Below are positions 1 to 7,360 of a stretch of DNA of 64,000 nt, in pieces. The translations under genes were made by a program, and so were the position numbers. This DNA comes from a virus, in the IMG/VR virus record IMGVR_UViG_3300032242_001644, positions 22,413 through 86,412 of that record. One strand, written 5' to 3'. The notes beneath the pieces were generated by a model. The model saw nothing but the letters and a program-made list of their open reading frames with translations. It had not been told where the DNA came from and ran no database searches. Each line of letters opens with the position of its first letter. Position 1 is the first letter of the stretch.

Positions 1-1219
1 CTTTTAAACTCTGGATGGCATTAAGTCCATCGTCACCCGCTGGGAATGCTTCGCTAACTAACGGCTGTAATTGTCTAATAGCGGCATCGCGTTGTTCTGG
101 GTCTTGGATAGCACTAGTTTCACCTAGTCCCATTACCCATGATTCAAACTTGTCAAAATCAGTGACTTCAATATCTTCTTCTATCTCTTCAGAATTCATT
201 TGTTCAGTAGATGTCATGGCGACTATGTCGTCGTAGCCTACGTCGGACGCTTCTTTCATGAGTCTGTAGATCACTGGAAATACAGATGCAATGTCCTCTT
301 TGAAATTCTTAACTGTAAATTTGTCTGTGTAATCAGCGATTACATCTTCTGGAATTTCTTCTTGAATGTTTGCCTGGAAAGACTCTTTGTATGCTTGGTA
401 GTGGCTTTGTTTTGCTAACTTAGCTAGGGTTTCGCGTAGCTTGTTTAAGTGGCCTTGACTGCGTTCAACGATACCATTTGTATCGCTATTCATTAGATCG
501 TTACGCACAACATAATTACTAAAACTTCTTAATTGAGCAATTTCTTCACTCATGCCTACAATGCTCTTGCCTATGTCGTCATATGGTGCGCCACCATTGG
601 CCACGTGACGTTGCATGGCACGGGCACCTGCCAAGTGGATGAAAGGATATTTAAAACGCTCCCCGTCACCGTTCTCAACAAACAATGCTGAGATGTTTCT
701 GCTTCTAGCACCAGGAGTCATTTCTTCTGGTAGTGCATTTTTATGTTTAATAATTAACCGTGTGTTTTCAAGTTTCTGAAAACTGGTTTTATTTGTACCG
801 TACATTGCTGCTTCACTCATAATACTTTCTCCGACTTGGGCGTTGTTCTGACTTAGGAATTTAAAATCATTTTTATCTAGATTATCTTTGGCAATGTCTC
901 TAGTGTCAAACGACAGTAGACGACTTTTTGCAAACATACGTAATTCTTTTAAGAAATCGTACCATTCATTTTTTTGTACAGGATCCATATCTTCTGCTAG
1001 GTTATCGCTGTAGTAAACTTTCATGCTACCGTTTTCTGCAAGACTAATACTAACATGCCCAATTGGTGTTTCACCGTGCATATAGTCAAAGTCGAAGAAT
1101 GCCGCTTCCTCGGGATTGATAGTCACTTGTCCGTCGGGTGCGCCTAGTGTTAGCCCTGTAAATCTACTTCGAATTTTGTAGAATAGGTCTGTGCTAATTG
1201 ATTTAATCGTGTTTTCCAT
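1..1219 (-). CDS. Unknown phage protein, C-terminus cut by window edge
   Basis: An open frame runs from an ATG at 1219 to the left edge without a stop, about 406 codons, so the C-terminus lies outside the window. I do not recognise a named family. The protein begins MENTIKSISTDLFYK and has a mixed alpha/beta N-terminal half, a central stretch with FKYPFIHLAGARAMQRHVA (an aromatic and basic segment), then long helical segments. The visible C-terminal part is strongly acidic (SEEIEEDIEVTD). It follows the large terminase gene by 14 bases in the same direction, so it is probably co-expressed with the late packaging genes. It also has its own late-promoter-like octamer 7 bases before the ATG and no clear ribosome binding site. 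A soluble virion-associated or assembly protein is plausible, but this is inference from position only. Confidence 0.75.
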   Translation of the reverse strand, partial: MENTIKSISTDLFYKIRSRFTGLTLGAPDGQVTINPEEAAFFDFDYMHGETPIGHVSISLAENGSMKVYYSDNLAEDMDPVQKNEWYDFLKELRMFAKSRLLSFDTRDIAKDNLDKNDFKFLSQNNAQVGESIMSEAAMYGTNKTSFQKLENTRLIIKHKNALPEEMTPGARSRNISALFVENGDGERFKYPFIHLAGARAMQRHVANGGAPYDDIGKSIVGMSEEIAQLRSFSNYVVRNDLMNSDTNGIVERSQGHLNKLRETLAKLAKQSHYQAYKESFQANIQEEIPEDVIADYTDKFTVKNFKEDIASVFPVIYRLMKEASDVGYDDIVAMTSTEQMNSEEIEEDIEVTDFDKFESWVMGLGETSAIQDPEQRDAAIRQLQPLVSEAFPAGDDGLNAIQSLK

Positions 1220-1226
1220 GGTAATA

Positions 1227-1234
1227 TATTTATT
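1227..1234 (-). promoter_or_regulatory. Late-promoter-like octamer AATAAATA
   Basis: On the minus strand the sequence reads AATAAATA followed by TATTACC and the ATG at 1219. It resembles the T4 gp55/gp33-dependent late promoter (TATAAATA). It overlaps the last codons of the terminase gene, so the downstream gene could be transcribed independently of it. Confidence 0.45.
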
Positions 1235-2826
1235 TAAAATCCAGAACTAAAGAACGGCATTGGAAGTTGTTCTTCCGTTAATCTTTCAGACATTTTGTCA
1301 TAGATTTGTGGATCCCAATCTGCTAGTACATCTGCCATACGTATGCACAATAGCATGGCCATAACTAGGTCGTCGTGCTCGCCTGTTTTTGCACCAAATC
1401 CAACACCATGCGCTACGAATGTTTTTAATTCGGACAACAGGGGTTTAGAGTATATCTGCATTCTACGTGTTTCAATTAGACTCTTGAATTTAGAACATGC
1501 TGTAATCTTACTGCGATGTGTGGTGTTAAAGCCCTTACGGAATTTACGTATATGGCCCTTGCGTATTGGCTCACTTAGGAATAGCCCATTAATCGATTCT
1601 TCGCCAAGGTCCTTAATGACTACCAGTGCTGCTTCACCAATTGAGTTGTTTTCAACACTGTAATAGATATTAGACGCACTGCCAGCGCCACCTTTTTCCA
1701 CCATCTGATCATTAATGTATTTTGTGATATCGCGTAGATGTCGAACTTGAGATTGGATAGGTGTTAGATTATGTCGCCATTCTGCCACCTGTTTCATTGT
1801 GGGCATTTCAAATACTTGAATAGCGGCATAGTCACCGCCTGTACCTAGACTAGGATCTAATGCCACAAGGTACGTGCATTTGGGATCAATTTCTTTGTAC
1901 CAACGAGTTTGTCCCATAGTCATAATAGGATCAACACCTTTCATTTCAGATAGGTGTATGGTGTTGATTAGTGTTTCGTCGAAGATTAAGAATTCACAAT
2001 CAAACTCACGACGGAAACGTTCTTCACCAATTTTGGCACGCTCAACGTTGGCCCATGCTTCGTCACGGAAAGGATTTTCACTCCAGTGTGCAAAGAAAGG
2101 AAAGAATCCATTTACACCTAGCTCAGTTTCGTTTCCATGTTCGTCAAACTTTCTATTAGCTTCTGTCCAGATTAGAGCAAATTGATCTTCATCACTGTTT
2201 GGTGTCGATGTAATCATACACTTACCACCTGTTGACAGCGTAGGACTTAATGCTGTCCAGAATTCTTTGGCTTTTTCTGGCGGTTGTACGAATGCAAACT
2301 CATCACAATAAATTAGTGAAAGGGATTTACCACGACCGGTATTTTCTGTTGTGGTAGTTGCTTGAATACGTGCGCCATTATCGTATTCGATAGTATTTCT
2401 GTTATATGAGTAAACACCGGCACGAATAAAGTCCGGCAAATTTTCGTAACCAAAACGGTAACGATTCATAATATCCTGCGCACCTTCATATTTGTGAGCA
2501 GCGATTAGTACTTGACATTCTGGTATAAACATTGTATACCATAACAGATAACCAGTAGCGCAAGTAGTTTTACCCATCTGGCGCGGTAACATGGCAATGC
2601 TATCTTTGTGATTATGATACGATTGAATTAATCGTTCTTGATATTCGTACGGCTCAAAGGGGATAGCACCTCGAACCGGGTGTTGAATCTTTAGAAACGT
2701 TTTACAAAAATATAAAGGCCCATCTACCGGATCCATACACTTTTCAAGATGTTGAATCTCTTCTAAAGTATATTTCTGTTTGGCGTGGGCCTTTTTAATT
2801 AAGACGCCATCGAGGCTTTTACTCAT
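1234..2826 (-). CDS. gp17: Terminase large subunit (T4 gp17-like packaging ATPase/nuclease)
   Basis: This is the DNA-packaging motor: it cuts concatemeric phage DNA and pumps it into the prohead at the portal. At 530 residues it is somewhat shorter than T4 gp17 (610). The ATPase domain shows Walker A LPRQMGKTT around residues 80-88 and Walker B LIYCDEFAF around 171-178, with the catalytic glutamate next to the aspartate. The C-terminal RNase H-like nuclease domain shows its three acidic positions in VALDPSLGTGGD, YSVENNSIGE and GEHDDLVMAM. The ATG at 2826 has an upstream AAGGACG ribosome binding site and lies 15 bases after the preceding gene. The gene belongs to a minus-strand operon that also carries gp16-like and gp4-like genes. 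All key residues look intact. Confidence 0.97.
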   Translation of the reverse strand: MSKSLDGVLIKKAHAKQKYTLEEIQHLEKCMDPVDGPLYFCKTFLKIQHPVRGAIPFEPYEYQERLIQSYHNHKDSIAMLPRQMGKTTCATGYLLWYTMFIPECQVLIAAHKYEGAQDIMNRYRFGYENLPDFIRAGVYSYNRNTIEYDNGARIQATTTTENTGRGKSLSLIYCDEFAFVQPPEKAKEFWTALSPTLSTGGKCMITSTPNSDEDQFALIWTEANRKFDEHGNETELGVNGFFPFFAHWSENPFRDEAWANVERAKIGEERFRREFDCEFLIFDETLINTIHLSEMKGVDPIMTMGQTRWYKEIDPKCTYLVALDPSLGTGGDYAAIQVFEMPTMKQVAEWRHNLTPIQSQVRHLRDITKYINDQMVEKGGAGSASNIYYSVENNSIGEAALVVIKDLGEESINGLFLSEPIRKGHIRKFRKGFNTTHRSKITACSKFKSLIETRRMQIYSKPLLSELKTFVAHGVGFGAKTGEHDDLVMAMLLCIRMADVLADWDPQIYDKMSERLTEEQLPMPFFSSGF

Positions 2827-2841
2827 GTACGTCCTTGAATA

Positions 2842-3495
2842 TTACTTGGTTTTGTATTGCTGATACAGATTAGCCAACCCTTCTCTAATTGACTCAACAC
2901 TCTCCATACCCATTGGATTATCACCTTGCTTGTAACTATGCTTGTGCATGGTCTGCTGACGGCCTAAACCACCTGACAACTTGTTGACCATGAAGTCAGT
3001 GTCTTGATACTCTGGATCAGGAGTCGTAGATGCATCATATGCACCTTCTTTTTCCATTTCATCTTCTTCAGATTCGTGATCAGTACTTAGTTCGATGTCA
3101 TCATTGCCGTCGCCGTCGATATCAATACCTATCTCTTTTTCACCACCAAGGTCAACACCGTCAATATCGTGTGTTGCATCATGATTTGGTTCATCAGTAA
3201 CAGCTGGCAACATTTCTGGTTTATCACCCATTGAGCTGATGCTGGCAATGTGCGGTTCAGAAGTCAATGCTGGCATTGCTGGACCTTTCTGGCTAATCAT
3301 ATCAGGATTAACTTTGGTCATTAATTTTAATAGACTTTCAATGTTGTCCATTCCTTGAGCATTTAAATTAACACTCATTGATGGGTGTGATGGAGGCATT
3401 TGGCCGCCTTCTGTCCATTGACCCATGTCACCACATTCTGCAATAACTGGTTTGTCTAGGTCATAAATTTTCTTGTATAATTCGTTGAAGTTCAT
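2842..3495 (-). CDS. Acidic unknown protein with Asp-rich segment
   Basis: I do not recognise this 217-residue protein. It starts MNFNELYKKIYDLDKPV, a short helical opening, followed by a low-complexity, Met/Pro/Ser-rich middle. Around residues 110-135 lies a strongly acidic segment that includes DIDGDGNDDIE, which resembles a calcium-binding DxDxDG loop. The C-terminus is helical (SVESIREGLANLYQQYKTK). It sits between two co-directional genes in the gp16-gp17 operon, 15 bases before gp17, with an AAGGAA ribosome binding site before its ATG. The position suggests a late virion or packaging-accessory protein. The calcium-loop likeness is a short motif only and should not be taken as function. 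Confidence 0.7.
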   Translation of the reverse strand: MNFNELYKKIYDLDKPVIAECGDMGQWTEGGQMPPSHPSMSVNLNAQGMDNIESLLKLMTKVNPDMISQKGPAMPALTSEPHIASISSMGDKPEMLPAVTDEPNHDATHDIDGVDLGGEKEIGIDIDGDGNDDIELSTDHESEEDEMEKEGAYDASTTPDPEYQDTDFMVNKLSGGLGRQQTMHKHSYKQGDNPMGMESVESIREGLANLYQQYKTK

Positions 3496-3506
3496 AGTAC
3501 GATTCC

Positions 3507-4094
3507 TTATTCGTTTTCTGGCAGCTTGTTTTGATGCGATCCTACTGGACTAGAAGTTTTACTTCCATAGTCTGGTCCTGCATCCTTTGCGCCTGCCTTA
3601 ACGTCCTTCTGACCTAGGTCTTTTTTACGTTGCTTGGATGCTTTGTCTAAATCTTTTAAGAAACTCTTATTGTATGCATCGCCAAAATAGTTTTTAAACT
3701 TTTCGCCTTTTTCATACGGAGTATCTAATAATGCCTTTGCATTAGTTTTTGCACTTGGATCATAATTAATATCTGCTTCATTAGCACCACGAACGCGAAT
3801 GTGTGCTTCATGCATGCCAAAATCAGCTACTAACATGTTTACAATTTCTGGACTAATAATTGGATAGTCCAGATCTACTTCGTACATGGTAACAGATGCA
3901 TTTTTTACTTCTGGAAAATCCATTGGACTTTCTTGTACAGGAGTAGTTTTAGTCTTTTCAAATCTGCAAACACTGTATTTTTCCAATGCGGCTTTAAATT
4001 TAGCTTCAAAGCCCTCAGGAATAGGACATGCGATTTTAATTTTAAAAGGGTAAACCTTTTTGCTTTCGGTGAGATATTCTTTTAGGGTTTTCAT
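3507..4094 (-). CDS. Unknown conserved-type phage protein (MKTLKEYLTES start)
   Basis: A 195-residue protein of unknown function. The N-terminal tag MKTLKEYLTESKK followed by a beta-strand (YPFKIKIACPI) is an arrangement I associate with virion or prohead proteins of marine T4-like phages, but I cannot name a family. The first ~110 residues look like a compact alpha/beta domain. The remainder is lysine-rich and probably disordered (KQRKKDLGQKDVKAGAKD), ending in Ser/Pro-rich sequence. It lies 11 bases before the acidic gene and just after the gp16-like gene. Its ATG is preceded by a late-promoter-like AATAAATA only 5 bases away, with no ribosome binding site between, so a leaderless transcript is possible in addition to read-through from upstream. 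Confidence 0.7.
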   Translation of the reverse strand: MKTLKEYLTESKKVYPFKIKIACPIPEGFEAKFKAALEKYSVCRFEKTKTTPVQESPMDFPEVKNASVTMYEVDLDYPIISPEIVNMLVADFGMHEAHIRVRGANEADINYDPSAKTNAKALLDTPYEKGEKFKNYFGDAYNKSFLKDLDKASKQRKKDLGQKDVKAGAKDAGPDYGSKTSSPVGSHQNKLPENE

Positions 4095-4099
4095 AGTTG

Positions 4100-4107
4100 T
4101 ATTTATT
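4100..4107 (-). promoter_or_regulatory. Late-promoter-like octamer AATAAATA, 5 bases before ATG
   Basis: The minus strand reads AATAAATACAACTATG. The octamer overlaps the stop codon of the gp16-like gene, and the expected transcription start would fall at or next to the ATG at 4094. Confidence 0.45.
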
Positions 4108-4582
4108 ATTTTCCGCCCAGTTTTTTCATTAATTCGTTACGGTCAATGTGTACAAAGCCCGCACCATTAATGATGTTTTCCCCGGCGCTTTCCGGAGTAT
4201 CACGGTCAATCTTAAGTTTCTTTAACTGTAGATCAACAACTTTTAACTTTTTATCAAACTTGGCTGCTTTGGCGTCAATAGCATTTTTCAGCATGCCGCC
4301 TGCTACTTCGAATATACGCCCACTATAGCGCACTTCTACATTCATGCCTAGATCCATTAGGTCATCATAGGCTGCTTCTGCCTTGTCTGCTAGTCTATCT
4401 AGTTCCTGATCGCCCATCATTTCGAGGCCATCTAAACTGGGTAAACTTTTGGATATTCTATCAACTTCCTGAAAACTCTGTTCTAAACTACGTACATCTT
4501 CTTTGCTGTCAACAGGAACTGCTTCTACTTTAGTTGGAGTAGAATCGTCAAGATTGAATAATGTTTCTAGTTTCTTTGTCAT
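4106..4582 (-). CDS. gp16: Small terminase subunit, gp16-like
   Basis: Probable small terminase, the ring-forming DNA-recognition partner of gp17. The 158-residue length matches T4 gp16 (164). The protein is mostly helical, with a central coiled-coil region (about residues 60-130: DRLADKAEAAYDDL, then AKAAKFDKKLKVVDLQLKKLK) as expected for the oligomerising core. The C-terminal tail NGAGFVHIDRNELMKKLG resembles the conserved C-terminal NNAVFVGST.ELQK segment I associate with this family. The assignment rests on this tail, size, helical pattern and location two genes upstream of gp17 in the same operon. It follows the gp4-like gene by 11 bases. Confidence 0.75.
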   Translation of the reverse strand: MTKKLETLFNLDDSTPTKVEAVPVDSKEDVRSLEQSFQEVDRISKSLPSLDGLEMMGDQELDRLADKAEAAYDDLMDLGMNVEVRYSGRIFEVAGGMLKNAIDAKAAKFDKKLKVVDLQLKKLKIDRDTPESAGENIINGAGFVHIDRNELMKKLGGK

Positions 4583-4593
4583 AAAACTACTTA

Positions 4594-5031
4594 TCAGCGT
4601 TTGGCACCTTGGTGAAAAATATCATTCTCATTTACGACCCTGAAGACGAGCCCTTGCTGTTTGCACCAAGCGGTTGCTGCTTCCCATTTGGCAAGATTCT
4701 TGATATATTGCTCTTGGTTGTACTTACTCTTACCAACTTGCTCTCTAAAGGTTTGACTAGCGGGTTTAACTTCGATAACTTCTGCATGTTTTTTTCCATT
4801 TTTATCTGCATACACCATGAAGAAGTCCGGAACGTAGATTGTATATCTACCAGTTAACGGATCCTGATAGGGTATTTGTATGCTTTCGCTTGCCCAATTT
4901 AATACACCGGGATTTTCATCAAGCATACGCATAAACACAAACTCCCAGGAACTGCGTGCCAAGGGAGTTTTCTTTCCTACATATTTGTCGGGATTCTTCA
5001 TATCGAAGCGTCCCTGGGCGAATTTAGCCAT
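4594..5031 (-). CDS. gp4: Head completion nuclease-like protein (T4 gp4 family)
   Basis: A 145-residue protein matching T4 gp4 (gp50/gp4), which finishes filled heads before tail attachment and has a TnsA/restriction-enzyme-like nuclease fold. Family signs are the opening MAKFAQGRF..KNPDKYVG, then RSSWEFVFMRMLDENPGV, the segment PYQDPLTGRYTIYVPDFF, and IEVKPASQT. The PD...E.K arrangement (PDFF, then VIEVKPA) provides the catalytic acid and lysine of the PD-(D/E)XK fold, and it looks intact. The ATG at 5031 overlaps the stop of the preceding gene as TAATG, so translation is likely coupled. It lies directly upstream of gp16-like and gp17, a reasonable place for a packaging and head-completion function. 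Confidence 0.88.
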   Translation of the reverse strand: MAKFAQGRFDMKNPDKYVGKKTPLARSSWEFVFMRMLDENPGVLNWASESIQIPYQDPLTGRYTIYVPDFFMVYADKNGKKHAEVIEVKPASQTFREQVGKSKYNQEQYIKNLAKWEAATAWCKQQGLVFRVVNENDIFHQGAKR

Positions 5032-5408
5032 TACTGTACAATATTTCTTGTTTGGTTATATTTGTCAACACTGGCAATTTTAAATCCTAATGTAGACGAG
5101 TTGGACCTGTTGTTATTTAATATTTCTCCAACTAGTGCAGATAATTGTATACCTTCAAAATTCTTCAATGTATCTAATAATTTAAAGACTGGCATTGAAT
5201 CAATCTTTGCCTGTTTTAACAAAACCATTCCCGTGGTCTGTGCGGCCTGATCCCCAAACCCCTTACTGGTAAAAAATCCAATAACTGCATCGACATCGGC
5301 GCCTGCAAACACCAGCGGTACTTGACCGTATTGATCAAAATATAATTTTGTACCAGCGGCACTATCATTAGGAGTTGCCCAAGGTAAATTAGTTTTAGTT
5401 GTGCTCAT
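5031..5408 (-). CDS. Small unknown virion-operon protein
   Basis: A 125-residue protein without a family I can name. I choose the ATG at 5408 (MSTTKTNLPW) because it overlaps the TGA of the upstream gene as ATGA. A start nine bases further upstream is possible but less likely. The sequence is alpha/beta with FDQYGQVPLVFAGADVDAVIGFFTSKGF near the middle (residues about 26-54, a strand followed by a helix) and a later helical region. No signal peptide or membrane segment is visible. It is sandwiched between the second tube-like gene and gp4, with overlapping junctions on both sides, so a role in tail or neck assembly is a reasonable guess. Confidence 0.7.
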   Translation of the reverse strand: MSTTKTNLPWATPNDSAAGTKLYFDQYGQVPLVFAGADVDAVIGFFTSKGFGDQAAQTTGMVLLKQAKIDSMPVFKLLDTLKNFEGIQLSALVGEILNNNRSNSSTLGFKIASVDKYNQTRNIVQ

Positions 5409-6577
5409 CCGTACCATCCTACATTAGTTACTCCATCCGGAATTACTCGTTGTATAATGTCACCGTTGGGGCCAATAGATGGTATCATTGTATATCCGGG
5501 AGTACTTGGTTCAGTTACTGCTTTGGCAGTAGCAGTGGTTGTATCTTGATTATCGTTTGTATTCTGGCTCTTAGGAAATACTGAGCCAACTAGTCCGCCA
5601 ACAATGCCAACTGCCCCGGCAATGCCAACGGGACTAGTTAAAATATTAATTGCTTCATTCTTAAGACCAGCACTGGTAAGATTTCTAAGATTAGTCATGG
5701 TGTTGACCGCAGTGACCGCAGTTGACAAGAATCCCAATGGACTGTTAAATGCTGTTCCGTCGGCAACACTACCAAACACTGATTCTAATCCAGACAACAC
5801 ACCACCTTGACCAGTTAGTGTTGCAGTGCCGCCACCTGCCATACTTAATGGGCTTGGTAAGTTGTCATAATGTAATGTTGCAAATCCTTTAGGTGTTCCT
5901 TTCTTAACCGCGCCGCCGGAATAGATAACACTTTCGTAGGCAATGGTCATGGTATTTTCCATTGGTGTTTGTGAATCCGATTGACTAACCTGGCCGTGTT
6001 GCCAGGCAGTGATCATTGGGTTAACTAGTGTGTAGCCAAGGAATCTACGCTGACTCATTGTATAGATGCTGATGCTTTTAAAGAATGGTACACTGACATC
6101 ATTATCAAAACCGTTTCTATACATGTTTCCTAGATAAGGATTTGGAGAATAGGCATTTAGTGGGACATTACGATCTCTGTAATAATAGCCGTAGTACAGT
6201 GCCCACATGGCATTGGTTACACCTTCGGAATCATCATGCAAGGTAAGATTAATTGGGTCGTAGCTGATCATTTTCTGCACAACTTTTTTACGGTTATACT
6301 GATTTTTAGTAACAGTTTCAATTGTGAATTTAGGAAGGTCCGCAGTCTTGATCAACATTTCTGTTTCGCCAATGTGCTTGCCCTTGAAAGTTGGGCTTTG
6401 CATGGCCATGGGATCAATTTCAAATACCACATGGTAGGAGAATTTAGTGCGGGGAGCCAGTCTATAGTTACCATCGAGATACAGTCGTTCAGCATGACGC
6501 CAATCACCTAGTTGACCTTTGGGATTAGTGATGCCTTGTGCTACGCCGGTTAAAAATTTTGTAAATGGTGAGGCCAT
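5405..6577 (-). CDS. Second tail-tube-like protein (gp19/gp54-type)
   Basis: A 390-residue protein whose first ~240 residues look like an enlarged tail-tube fold. It has a strand-rich start (FSYHVVFEID), then LIKTADLPKFTIETVTKNQYN and SYDPINLTLHDDSEGV, and later MENTMTIAYESVIYSGG. These match the order of elements in tube proteins, where the RP..FEE strand and the late AYE/RYD strand are landmarks. The remaining ~150 residues are Gly/Ala/Thr-rich with a hydrophobic stretch (VGIAGAVGIVGGLVGSVF) and an unusual disordered region. It follows gp19 and lies behind a terminator hairpin, with its own late promoter and GGAG site. It could be the baseplate tube initiator (gp54 role) or a tube terminator. 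I cannot decide between them from sequence alone. Confidence 0.7.
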   Translation of the reverse strand: MASPFTKFLTGVAQGITNPKGQLGDWRHAERLYLDGNYRLAPRTKFSYHVVFEIDPMAMQSPTFKGKHIGETEMLIKTADLPKFTIETVTKNQYNRKKVVQKMISYDPINLTLHDDSEGVTNAMWALYYGYYYRDRNVPLNAYSPNPYLGNMYRNGFDNDVSVPFFKSISIYTMSQRRFLGYTLVNPMITAWQHGQVSQSDSQTPMENTMTIAYESVIYSGGAVKKGTPKGFATLHYDNLPSPLSMAGGGTATLTGQGGVLSGLESVFGSVADGTAFNSPLGFLSTAVTAVNTMTNLRNLTSAGLKNEAINILTSPVGIAGAVGIVGGLVGSVFPKSQNTNDNQDTTTATAKAVTEPSTPGYTMIPSIGPNGDIIQRVIPDGVTNVGWYG

Positions 6578-6595
6578 TGATGTCTCCGATACAAT

Positions 6596-6603
6596 TATTT
6601 ATT
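6596..6603 (-). promoter_or_regulatory. Late-promoter-like octamer AATAAATA
   Basis: The minus strand reads AATAAATAATTGTATC, then GGAG and the ATG at 6577. It sits immediately after the gp19 terminator hairpin, so the tube-like gene probably starts a new transcript here. Confidence 0.55.
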
Positions 6604-6605
6604 CA

Positions 6606-6634
6606 TAAAAAAACCCGAGTAAAAACTCGGGTTC
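6606..6634 (-). terminator. Rho-independent terminator after gp19
   Basis: A perfect 9-bp stem AACCCGAGT / ACTCGGGTT (6612-6620 with 6625-6633) has a 4-base loop. Read on the minus strand it is followed by a run of seven T. It ends the gp19 transcript before the next late promoter. Confidence 0.85.
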
Positions 6635-6654
6635 TTGCCAGAACATAAACGTTA

Positions 6655-7296
6655 TTAAATGTTACCGCCACCTGTAGTAGCTGTACCAAGTGTTCTTGCG
6701 CCGATTGTACGACCAATACCGTCAACAACACCACCTTTATATTGGATAGCGTTATCGTAGCGCAGTGTCAATGCAACTGTTGCTTCTTCGTTAGTTGCAT
6801 AGTTTAGATCACCGTAGTCAGCGGCTTGAACAAAACAGCCATACATTTCAATTGTTTCTAAAATGTTTGGAGTCTGAGCACCGTTTCCGCCGTCCATCAC
6901 TTCAATTTTAGTTGTAAACTTGTAATCTTGTCCAGATGCTGCACCAGCTTGCTCATAGAAGTCTAATTGCTTCTGTAGTTGCTCACCGACTAGACGTTGA
7001 ACGTTGCCTGAAGCATCATCACGTAGAGTAAGTGTCATTGCTTCCCATGTGTGCTTACCAGCCAAATAAACCTTGCTGTTGTAAACGTCTAGGGTGATTT
7101 CTTCAAACGCAACCTTAGGACGAGTTGCATCCTTAACCTGTTTTGTTAATTCTGTAGTAACTGTGCCATTGGCACCGAAACCTTGTAGAAGTACACGGAA
7201 TCTGTACTTTAGTTTTGGCATTAACAAGCCTTGCGAGCTTGAGCTTGCGTCACTTGCTAATGGTACTGTAAATCTTGATAGTGTTGAAATTGCCAT
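6655..7296 (-). CDS. gp19: Tail tube protein (T4 gp19-like)
   Basis: The 213-residue tail tube monomer forms stacked hexamer rings inside the contractile sheath. The central region follows the gp19 pattern: LMPKLKYRFRVLLQGFG, a hydrophobic strand after the N-terminal arm; ATRPKVAFEEITLDVYNSKVYLAGK, the conserved RP..FEE strand and hairpin; WEAMTLTLRDD; and near the end LTLRYDNAIQY. T4 gp19 is 163 residues, so this one carries extra length, including a Gly/Thr-rich C-terminal tail (GGVVDGIGRTIGARTLGTATTGGG). It has its own late promoter and a CCGGAG ribosome binding site, and ends at a strong terminator. It lies directly downstream of the sheath gene, as in T4. Confidence 0.93.
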   Translation of the reverse strand: MAISTLSRFTVPLASDASSSSQGLLMPKLKYRFRVLLQGFGANGTVTTELTKQVKDATRPKVAFEEITLDVYNSKVYLAGKHTWEAMTLTLRDDASGNVQRLVGEQLQKQLDFYEQAGAASGQDYKFTTKIEVMDGGNGAQTPNILETIEMYGCFVQAADYGDLNYATNEEATVALTLRYDNAIQYKGGVVDGIGRTIGARTLGTATTGGGNI

Positions 7297-7317
7297 ATTA
7301 TTATGCTCCGGATATTG

Positions 7318-7325
7318 TATTTACC
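7318..7325 (-). promoter_or_regulatory. Late-promoter-like octamer GGTAAATA
   Basis: The minus strand reads GGTAAATACAATATCCGGAG before the gp19 ATG at 7296. The spacing between octamer and ribosome binding site is like that of other late genes in the window. Confidence 0.5.
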
Positions 7326-7333
7326 ATTTAGGT

Positions 7334-7357
7334 AAAGTGAGGAATTACCCCCACTTT
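7334..7357 (-). terminator. Hairpin between gp18 and gp19, possible attenuator
   Basis: A 9-bp stem pairs 7334-7342 with 7349-7357 (one G-U wobble in the minus-strand RNA). It lies just after the gp18 stop and before the gp19 late promoter. No T-run follows, so it may be a weak terminator or an RNA-processing structure rather than a strong stop. Confidence 0.35.
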
Positions 7358-7360
7358 AAC

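Noticed and set aside
2842-3495. Calcium-binding (EF-hand or dockerin) protein from DIDGDGNDD
   Set aside because: A single short Asp-rich loop in a disordered acidic region, with no paired helices or second loop.
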